Translations under genes and position numbers: made by a program | In this document: positions 58,801 through 64,000 of the stretch, piece after piece | Position numbering within the stretch: the first letter of the stretch is position 1 | Layout: the number at the start of each line of letters is the position of its first letter | NCBI GenBank assembly: GCA_949128115.1 | Contig: OX421962.1 | Location: forward strand, 63,591,787 to 63,655,786 | Direction: 5' to 3' | From: Anaspis maculata | Lineage: Eukaryota > Arthropoda > Insecta > Coleoptera > Scraptiidae | Length of the DNA stretch: 64,000 nucleotides | Notes under the pieces: generated by a model | The model's database searches: none | The model's input: the letters and a program-made list of their open reading frames with translations, nothing else | Told to the model about the DNA's origin: nothing

Positions 58801-61800
58801 AGTCTTTTAGATAAGCGCCGCAGGCGAAAATTTTTTCGAATAATAATAATAATGGTGATAATAATTATTGTGCGAAAAATAAGGAAATATATTTGAAAAT
58901 TAAACTTAATTTCAGAGAAATTTATTAAAATTTGTAATTTTGTACAAAATGTATAAAAATTTACTTCAAAATAGCCAGGTCAATAGTTACACTCGTTCAT
59001 TATCTTGATTATTACATACAACGCCCTTGATTATTAGACCTACAAGAATAATAATTAAATCCCACTGTCAATAGCAACGGAATAAAATTCATGTAAACAA
59101 CAAAATCTGACAGCTGTCACTTCGGACTTCTTTTATGTAATAATCTTCAAAATATCACTCGTGCTCGAGATTTTCCCAGATAATTTTGGCCAGGCGTTTC
59201 CCTCGGGCTGATTGTCTCTGGATAAATGCCCTCCTCTACGGAGTCGGGCATTTATCGCTACAATCAGCACTCGCGATCGCCTGACCAAAATTATCGTGAA
59301 AATCTAAGCACTTGTAATATTACTGTTGAAAAAACCCCTAGTGTTTTAAACCAGAGGTTTAGAAAATTTAAGGTAGATCGTTATTTAAGGTAAGAAAGGT
59401 AGATCGTTACCTACCTATCTACCTATTTTATGACTTTACGGGTAGCTATCTAATTTAGGTAGAAGCCTTATGAAATTTCAAATTGCTCTAACAATTCAAG
59501 AAAATGTAAATTACCTTCTCAAAGTTTTTTCTTTCGAAAATGAATTTTTTTTTCCTTTCTCGAATTTTTTTTTTTTCGTAAGGAAGAATTTATTCAGCTG
59601 CTCCGGAGCCAGGGGGGGGCAAGTGCCCCCCCTTGCCCCCCCCTCCGGGCGCCCATGCTAGTAGGCCTCTGATGTTACATGGCATCTCCCCCTTTTAAGG
59701 ACGCATTAGCAATACTTCAGGTTATACCTAAATTTATACTTAGGTATAATCTTGTCCATCCAAGAAGTAACAGAAAAATATGAGCCCGCAATCTTTCATG
59801 GAAATTGGAAACTAATTATAACGTCAAAAGATGGGTGCACATTGAATAAGACTGCACGACTGCAAGACTTGCTGAGACAAAAGTTCAGTTTCCATTTAAT
59901 CTCAATGCAATAAGTAATTATTAGGTAATGGAATGTTGTCAATAACATCAACTTTATGTTTTACAAAACTGGTTGACTGGTCAAAGCCTTAAGTGAGGCT
60001 AGGTTGCACGAATGTACTGCTAATTTAATTGTTGTTATAATGGATTCTACAATTCTAAATTCCCAGATACGATACTCGTACATACATACATAGCTATATA
60101 CAACCTACTTACATTAGCTTTGTTTTATTATTATTACGTTACGTAAACACAAATCATTCAGAGATTAATATCAAACATGAAAGCGCTTATAATTCAGCCG
60201 ACACATAAGCAGAAGACATAATAATACACAATAATATTAATTCTATGTGTGTTGTCATATGCCAGCTGCGGTAACAGCATTGTTTATTGCACAGACATTG
60301 AACTTCTTACATGTGAGGAATTAGATCAATGTAAAATCTATTCGCTACTTTCATGCCAAGTGAATCTAGTATGTTAACAAACAGTTCATTAAGAAAATAC
60401 CAATCGCGGGTTCCACCAGAAAGTTGACACCAGTTTCAATAAGGCTAACACACTCTTACACCAAATGAATTTTGTTCCGGCCAATGCTTGTTTGACCACG
60501 GAAATATTGTGAAATCTCGAGAAAATCAATAATTTCTCTCTTCTGTTTTGAGGAACCTAACAAGAATTGATCATAATACGAGATTTCACCAACACTGTGT
60601 TAAGCTAACTCAGTTTTGCGGGAACCTAGGGCCTAAGGTCTATGAAGAAATCGTAACTGATGATGGATCCCGAGAAGGCAAGCATGAAATACGATGCATC
60701 GATGCAACTCGAATCATTTTCGGAATATTATCCATCAATCTATCACGACCAGCGACCACCTCAACACCGCTAGACTATCGGACTATGTATCGGACCGCAG
60801 CTCTAGAGAGCCGTGTTTCGTCCCTATCGCGGGCCACACTGGCTGCATGCTATATGAACTAATTATTTCGGTTCAGAATTATTGTGGTAGCTCGAAACAA
60901 AAATGAGTCTTTATTGTCCTTTCTACGTCGAATGAATACATCTAATAAACTTTGCGCAGCGTAGTTAACAGTGTAAACACCAGTTCCTATCACATTATTT
61001 CTGAGTCGATTCGTAGATTTTGTGGCAATACGTGTATACTCTCCTCAAGAAGCATTCAATGTCGGCGAGACCCTTAAATTTTTGCAATTTTTACACAAAA
61101 ATGGTACATTTTTTGCATTCATGTTTCAACCGCTGGATGAGCTTCCAAATTTAAAATTTCTTAGTCATTTCAGCGACTGGCGACAGAAAATTTGGTATTT
61201 GCCTCCATTTCTTGGCTGCTTTATTGCTGAAATGAAGTGAGATCTATATTTTGCATTAGAGGCAGACAACCTAAAGCTTTAGTGACACTAGCCCTAGGTA
61301 ACAGTGCTGTGAGAGGGTCAAACTGGTGAGATCGGTTCCGGGGATTGCCTAGTCTGTCATCAATAAAATGGTGATAATTTCTCAATTTTTCTTCAGATTT
61401 ATGGTTTTAGATATCGAAAAAATAAAAAACAGTGGTTGCTCATAATGGTCGAACATGCCAATTGGCCACTTTCATCAACAAACTACCTACTTTTTCAATG
61501 AGGAAAATATACTTTGGCTTAATCATGTTTTTTTTCTCTTAAAAACTTTGGTTACATACGTTATAACTGAAAATAAATATAGGTACTGAATTACTTCAGG
61601 TTCTATCAAAGCTGTGTTAGTTTAACACGTCATCAGTGAAATTTTGTTTGGTCAGTTTCAGCTAGTTGGTGACAGAACTCCCAGTTTCAAAAAACACAAT
61701 GAAAACCACCACAGAATTTCCCGTGGTTAAACAACTAACATCAGCCAGAACAAAGTTCATTAATTTAGCGTTAACACCGTGTTACTTTTTTGATGGAACG

Positions 61801-62378
61801 CGCGGTTAGTCTCGTACATTAACCGCTAGCTTGGTTCATGATGAAGAATGTGAATACCTTGTAACTCATTATTATGTATCAGCAATGATCAGCCATAACC
61901 GAATGCACTTTCTTTGTTGCAGGTGACCAAATGCACATTTTTCAAATACGGTCCCTCTGGATCGATCCAGCTGCATGACGCAATGTGTGTCATGGCTCTC
62001 AACATAATAAACGAAAAAATCTACATCATCCTCTGGTACTGGTTCATAGTTCTGTTCGCCTTCTCCTGCTGGGCCGTGATGTGGAGGATCGTAACTTTTC
62101 TGCTTCATGCCAAGTCTAAAAAGTTCAACCAGCTTGTGTTCTCGAACGCCTGTCCTGGAAGGCTGAACCCGTGGAACTTGCTCTCGGTGACAAAGAGGTG
62201 CAACTTCACGGACTGGCTGTTTTTGGTTTATCTGTCGAAAAACATGGACGGAATGGTGTTCAAAGAGCTGTTCATCGGCTTGGCCGAGGAGCTGGAGGAG
62301 AAGAAGCCTCTGATTAGCATCGACAGCGACGAAGAGAGCGGGAACGGAACTATGGAGAAAAATGAAAAGTTTGAGTGA
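46636..62378 (+). CDS. inx7: Innexin Inx7-like gap-junction subunit, five coding exons
   Basis: The spliced reading frame encodes 410 residues: exons 46636-46872, 48330-48522, 50134-50251, 50314-50542 and 61923-62378. All four introns have GT-AG ends and keep frame. It is a four-pass plasma-membrane protein forming gap-junction channels. Visible features: TM1 about 31-45; loop 1 with Cys56 and Cys71 and the sequence QYIGEHIKC; an acidic insert (DDNHDDD) and an NST glycosylation-type triplet in loop 1; YYQWVP at 117-122; a cytoplasmic loop starting EGGRIRRL; a TM3 region with FCEILNVLHVILQ; loop 2 with VTKCTFFKYGPSGSIQ; and a TM4 region with NEKIYIILWYWF. The opening (MLKNFEGLTKNFK), GEHIKC and IQLHDAMCVMALNI agree best with insect Inx7 rather than Inx2. 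The tail is acidic (SIDSDEESGN). Intron 3 is only 62 bp, intron 4 is 11.4 kb and full of transposons. No frame breaks were found. Confidence 0.88.
46978..47300 (+). mobile_element. tRNA-derived SINE in inx7-like intron 1
   Basis: An internal pol III promoter is visible: A box TGGTGGTCAGCGCG and B box GGTTCGATTTC, in a tRNA-like head. The body has GAGCCGACCCCATG, CCTACCCTGTGTTGG, GGCAAAATT, GCATTCACCGGCGTCG and GGCCCCGTTGCG. It is collinear with the minus-strand copy at 62893-63234. The boundaries are approximate because no clear target duplication was found. Confidence 0.85.
47556..48110. mobile_element. Foldback element, CAGGGTGAGTCAG left end, in inx7-like intron 1
   Basis: The left end TA-CAGGGTGAGTCAG is clear. 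The arms pair about a centre near 47848 (TAGCGTAGGAGTTAT against GGAACTCCTACACCACTGATTAG; CGCTTCCTAAGAAA against TTTCTTAGGAAGCGAGATAG). The right terminus is eroded, so its end is estimated. It shares internal words with the CAGGGTGTTTCAGG family (TTTGTAACT, GAAGCATC) and is probably a distant relative. Confidence 0.75.
48330..48522 (+). CDS. inx7: inx7-like exon 2
   Basis: Acceptor TTCATTTTAG precedes GTACGAGATGAC; donor GTGAAA follows TTTGAAG. 64 codons plus one base. Encodes the rest of loop 1, the innexin signature YYQWVP and TM2 (FLLFGQAIMFMITHMIW). Identified from splice signals and homology, since the frame has no ATG at its start. Confidence 0.9.
48576..48905. repeat. Diverged inverted/direct repeat cluster in inx7-like intron 2
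   Basis: CGGTATTTCCATCTCTGGTTAAC (about 48641) recurs as AAGTATTTCAATTTCTGGTTGAC (about 48788) and is inverted near 48882 (GGAATGGAAATACTGG). CTTCAAGTTAACCT and CCTCAAGTTGACCT are also paired. Probably an old palindromic MITE. Confidence 0.5.
49303..49542. mobile_element. Palindromic MITE, GGTTCCACCAAAA family, copy 3
   Basis: CCACGGGTTCCACCAAAAAA at the left and TATTTTGGTGGAACCCGCGG at the right, with diverged inner arms. Located in inx7-like intron 2. Confidence 0.82.
49562..49994. mobile_element. Foldback element, CAGGGTGTTTCAGG ends, uninterrupted copy
   Basis: A 433-bp element with TA flanks (49560-49561, 49995-49996), starting CAGGGTGTTTCAGGGATGAT and ending ATCATCCCTGGAACACCCTG. It contains CTTCTACGCCACTGATCGG, the unoccupied form of the LINE target present in the 16742-18759 copy. 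Confidence 0.93.
50134..50251 (+). CDS. inx7: inx7-like exon 3
   Basis: Acceptor CCGTTTCAG and donor GTGGGT. 118 nt beginning with the last two bases of a Gly codon, encoding GGRIRRLVQGLEFGAYALLD and a Lys/Val-rich stretch of the cytoplasmic loop. The 62-bp intron after it was inferred from frame and family alignment; a frame read straight through it is not real. Confidence 0.85.
50314..50542 (+). CDS. inx7: inx7-like exon 4
   Basis: Acceptor ATGTTCCAG, donor GTAGGT after GTGTTTCCGAAG. Encodes RLVRKAFIERIVINRSW, TM3 and the start of extracellular loop 2 up to the conserved VFPK; phase 0 at the end. Confidence 0.9.
50543..52156. other. First part of inx7-like intron 4
   Basis: No gene or complete mobile element is recognised. 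A block near 51910-52130 contains short frames on both strands without known similarity, and immediately precedes the left arm of the composite element. Confidence 0.4.
53425..53636. repeat. Local inverted duplication (~67-bp arms) in the CXC pseudogene
   Basis: ATGACTTTTTGGAGCAAAAA and TAAAGTGACAAGCTGGAG in the left arm reappear inverted in the right arm, with TCCCATACACTTT at the outer edges. The arms are nearly identical across a ~75-bp loop, so the event is recent relative to the other lesions. Confidence 0.9.
54684..54830. mobile_element. 147-bp MITE, AGCTGGGTTCCCAGATGC ends, TSD TTA
   Basis: Terminal inverted repeats AGCTGGGTTCCCAGATGC and GCATCTGGGAACCCAGCT, with a TTA duplication (54681-54683, 54831-54833). 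The inner arms also pair (GAACAGAAAATG against CATTTTCTGTCC). A 3-bp TTA duplication fits PIF/Harbinger-type elements. It interrupts the CXC pseudogene. Confidence 0.93.
55122..55556 (-). other. 144-codon frame inside the composite element, unrecognised
   Basis: Begins MKIMEFPYCWDRYIPLHITA and has a basic middle (TRWTQKNKFQLNFRK). No domain recognised. It lies upstream of the CXC pseudogene on the same strand and could be either a second decayed gene or chance. Part of it overlaps the short inverted pair at 55481-55533. Confidence 0.25.
55481..55533 (-). repeat. Inverted partner of 56570-56622 (CTGTTGGGA...TTGTCCC)
   Basis: On the minus strand it reads CTGTTGGGATAGATATATCC then CTGCAGGGATAAATTTGTCC, matching 56570-56622 (CTGTTGGGACGAAATTGTCC, CTGCAGGGACATTTTTGTCC). 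Each copy itself contains two small GGGA...TCCC palindromes. A further partial copy is at about 56945-56965. Confidence 0.75.
55905..56292. repeat. Minisatellite, ~16-bp CAGAATCCGCTTTGCT unit
   Basis: About 20-25 degenerate tandem units (AGAATCCGCTTYTATC, CAGAATCTGCTTTGTACC, TTAGAATCCGTTTTGC and similar) run through the interior of the composite element. Confidence 0.9.
57436..58474. mobile_element. Non-autonomous hAT-like element, TSD GGTAGTAC
   Basis: Termini CAGTGGCGCAGCCAAGG and CCTGGCTGCGCCACTG, with a perfect 8-bp duplication GGTAGTAC (57428-57435, 58475-58482) and poly-G/poly-C tracts inside each end. A MITE (57672-57986) and a 41-bp direct duplication (CTAACGACTCGTTAGCGAA, 58038-58118) lie inside. 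No transposase. It is inserted at or next to the right arm of the 52.2-57.4 kb composite element. Confidence 0.95.
57672..57986. mobile_element. Palindromic MITE, AAGGACGGAGT family, copy 3, inside a hAT-like element
   Basis: A 315-bp palindrome starting AAGGACGGAGTTGGATTGG and ending AACTCCGTCCTT. Part of the left arm is deleted relative to copies 1 and 2 (GGTTTGAGCC missing). Confidence 0.92.
58716..59657. mobile_element. Non-autonomous hAT-like element, TSD CTAGTAGG
   Basis: Termini CATGAGCGCCCGCAGG and, inverted, CCTCCGGGCGCCCATG, with a perfect 8-bp duplication CTAGTAGG (58708-58715, 59658-59665). Poly-G near the left end and poly-C near the right end give it the same style as the 57436-58474 element. 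A nested palindrome occupies 59161-59311. No coding frame. Confidence 0.92.
59161..59311. mobile_element. ~150-bp palindrome nested in the hAT-like element
   Basis: GTGCTCGAGATTTTC, ATAATTTTGGCCAGGCG, GCTGATTGT and GGATAAATGCCC are inverted at the right as GGGCATTTATC, ACAATCAGC, CGCCTGACCAAAATTAT and GAAAATCTAAGCAC. Confidence 0.82.
59666..60405. other. Intron 4 stretch, nothing recognised
   Basis: AT-rich intronic sequence of the inx7-like gene with no repeats or frames I can name. Confidence 0.4.
60406..60629. mobile_element. Palindromic MITE, GGTTCCACCA family, copy 4
   Basis: CGCGGGTTCCACCAGAAAG at the left, with the diverged inverse TTTTGCGGGAACC at the right and GAAATCTCG / CGAGATTTC pairing inside. 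Confidence 0.65.
60640..60910 (+). other. Protein-like fragment in intron 4, unrecognised
   Basis: One frame reads MDPEKASMKYDASMQLESFS and onward for about 35 codons to a stop. A second frame then reads DYVSDRSSREPCFVPIAGHT and continues to a stop at about 60906. Both have protein-like composition and the block is GC-richer, so it may be a decayed coding segment with one frameshift. I cannot assign a family. Confidence 0.25.
61600..61812. mobile_element. Palindromic MITE, GGTTCCA(C/T)CA family, copy 5
   Basis: GGTTCTATCAAAG...GTGTTAGTTTAACAC at the left pairs with GTTAACACCGTGTTAC...TTTTGATGGAACGCGCGG at the right; the left terminus is shortened. Confidence 0.6.
61923..62378 (+). CDS. inx7: inx7-like exon 5
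   Basis: Acceptor TTTGTTGCAG precedes GTGACCAAATGC. 151 codons plus TGA. Encodes VTKCTFFKYGPSG, TM4 and the cytoplasmic tail. An ATG three codons upstream of the exon lies in the intron and is not a start. Confidence 0.93.
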   Translation: MTKCTFFKYGPSGSIQLHDAMCVMALNIINEKIYIILWYWFIVLFAFSCWAVMWRIVTFLLHAKSKKFNQLVFSNACPGRLNPWNLLSVTKRCNFTDWLFLVYLSKNMDGMVFKELFIGLAEELEEKKPLISIDSDEESGNGTMEKNEKFE

Positions 62379-62613
62379 AATCGACCGATATTTTATAAGA
62401 ATGTAACAGCTGCTATTTTTATACAAGTTCTAGTCTTATTTTGCCAATTTTGCGCATGCCTAATTTTAAGAATTTTTATGTACCAATGCCGAAGTTTTTT
62501 ACTGTGCCAGTATCCCTATTATATGTATTACAAAAATTTACTTCAGTCTTACAACTTTTGAAAAAGCAGAGACCTACATGGAACTTTATCTGGCTCTAAA
62601 TAGGTAACTACCT

Positions 62614-62617
<4 letters not shown>

Positions 62618-62641
<24 letters not shown>
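62618..62641. repeat. (TA)n microsatellite
   Basis: About twelve uninterrupted TA dinucleotides downstream of the inx7-like stop codon, within or beyond its 3' UTR. Confidence 0.95.
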
Positions 62642-62644
<3 letters not shown>

Positions 62645-62892
62645 GAAAAATTTGCGTTGGATACCTACTTTAAAAATTGAGAAACAAATGTTCAAACACA
62701 CACTATTTATTGCTCCATAGGTTGGTAATTCAACTCTGATCTATTCCCTGACCATGCTGATCCTGTATAGTCGCGTCTTGTGTTCGATAATATATTCCAG
62801 CTTCTTCCGGAAAAACCTCAAACGTTCTCGTCGCTTCCATTTTCATTCCGATATATTCCAGCATTTGGCTGCCAGTGCATTCGCGTGAGCTC

Positions 62893-63234
62893 TATTTTTT
62901 TTTTATTTATTCATTTAATAACGTCGGCCTATTTCAGCAACGAGGCCTAACACCGACGCCAGTGAATGCTTTCCTCCACTCTACCGGAAATTTTGCCGAG
63001 TCCCTGTGTGTTCCAACACAGGGTATGGATTTTTAACGACCACCAACATGGCATGAGGTCGGCGCCATCGTTCGTACTTTACGTGCTATGCGACACACTT
63101 GCATTTAGCAAGCATTCCAACTAAATCAAAGAGCTTGTTTTGGGGACGAAAATTCGAGCACCCACAGTGGGACTCGAACCCACGACCCCTGGAGTGATAG
63201 TCGAACGCGCTGACCACCACACCACAAGCTCCTC
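62893..63234 (-). mobile_element. tRNA-derived SINE with 11-bp TSD
   Basis: On the minus strand it opens AGGAGCTTGTGGTGTGG, with A box TGGTGGTCAGCGCG and a consensus B box GGTTCGAGTCC. The body shares CCTACCCTG / GTGTTGG, GGCAAAATT and GCATTCACTGGCGTCGG with the copy at 46978-47300, and it ends in an A-rich tail. The duplication CGCGTGAGCTC flanks it (62882-62892, 63235-63245). It is not a functional tRNA gene: the B box lies in a head fused to a ~250-bp body. Confidence 0.95.
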
Positions 63235-63245
63235 CGCGTGAGCTC

Positions 63246-64000
63246 GAAGAAAGTCCATTGGCTTCGTGAACATTTTGGGAAAGCTCTCGATGCACGGCTC
63301 CTCCACCAATTAGACAGGTGTGTTTTAGTCAGGAGTCGTGATCTACAGCCATGCGTAAGACTTTTTACTTTTTAGGCAGCAAGGTAACTGTTTTATGCCC
63401 GGGAGACGGTCAGTTATGCCTGGACCCATTAGAAGCTTGTCATTTCTGGCATTCTGAACGTCAAAAAACTAAAGACCGTATCACACTACCACTACAACAT
63501 AATGTTGAATTATCGTCCATAAGAGCGCGGGCGGAATTAGTACTTTGCTCGCCCGGTCGTATAGAACAATATTGCGAGGTAGGCACTAATGCTTATTGTT
63601 TTCTTCAACTGTTTATATGCATTTCAGGCCCATAAACGATGACAAAATATTGTACGAATTTTCGACTTTGTATTTTTTTAAAACAAAAACACTGCTGTAG
63701 CTATTTGTTGGACATTAAACTCAAGTAGGTGTGGTATTGGTTTTTCCTCATCGCGCGTGCATCTCGACACTTCTTTGTTGAAGTACTAAAAATTGCAAAC
63801 GAAAAAAAAATGCAAAAATCACTATTCCAATCGTGTCCGGCTTGAACACTGTCACGTAGCAATGACGAACCCAGGATGTGTTGTTTGGCCCATACCACCT
63901 CGTGTGTTTGATTCTTATAAAATCCAGTAACTTTAATTATCACTTGAACATGGTATTTACGCGAATCGTAACCCGTTAGGATTTTTACCATACAAAGAAT
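63246..64000. other. Right-edge stretch
   Basis: Up to about 63340 it is the continuation of the dispersed repeat related to 6150-6310. Beyond that a 94-codon plus frame (63351-63635, MRKTFYFLGSKVTVLCPGDG) and a 96-codon minus frame (63701-63991) have no recognisable family. Confidence 0.35.

Noticed and set aside
61914..61922. ATG upstream of exon 5 as a start codon
   Set aside because: It lies in the intron just before the acceptor AG; the conserved VTKC segment starts exactly at the splice junction.
61872..62426. 184-codon minus-strand frame overlapping inx7-like exon 5
   Set aside because: It is the antisense of a well-supported innexin exon and has no family similarity.
63150..63234. 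Free-standing tRNA gene
   Set aside because: The A and B boxes belong to a SINE head followed by a 250-bp body, an A-rich tail and a target duplication.

Overview
The window looks like an AT-rich, repeat-saturated insect nuclear genome. The evidence is two innexin (gap-junction) genes, one with spliceosomal introns, together with tRNA-derived SINEs, a non-LTR retrotransposon and many foldback/MITE-type DNA transposons. Innexins are animal-specific. The first gene is closest to insect Inx2 and the second to insect Inx7. The abundant TACCTACC-like strings and TACAGGGTG termini remind me of hemipterans such as whitefly, but that is an impression and not a demonstration. There are no bacterial-style operons, CRISPR arrays or free-standing tRNA/rRNA genes that I can support.

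Layout. 0-8.9 kb: two tandem arrays with a GACA/GACG microsatellite, then a 2.33-kb foldback element nested inside a 0.65-kb TA-flanked MITE. 8.9-10 kb: intact intronless inx2 coding sequence on the minus strand. 10-46 kb: about 36.7 kb between the genes in which I recognise no host gene. It is filled with foldback elements sharing CAGGGTG-type ends and TA target duplications, palindromic MITE families, a 5'-truncated LINE inserted into one foldback, hAT-like non-autonomous elements and large inverted repeats. 46.6-62.4 kb: a five-exon inx7-like gene on the plus strand. Its last intron (11.4 kb) holds a 5.3-kb composite element with ~445-bp inverted arms around a broken zinc-finger/CXC-domain gene, then two hAT-like elements with perfect 8-bp target duplications, and further MITEs. 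62.4-64 kb: a SINE inserted into an older repeat with an 11-bp target duplication.

The two innexins are divergently arranged and each encodes a four-pass gap-junction subunit with the YYQWV signature and two cysteines per extracellular loop. Such subunits assemble into intercellular channels, alone or with other innexins. Inx2, Inx7 and ogre are also neighbours in Drosophila (from memory), so this pair is probably an old tandem-duplication cluster pushed apart by transposons. Most other long ORFs are chance frames within repeats.

The insertion history can be read directly. Paralogous empty sites inside the window let several nested insertions be resolved to the base: a foldback in a MITE, a LINE in a foldback, a SINE in a repeat, a MITE in a CXC ORF and a MITE in a hAT.
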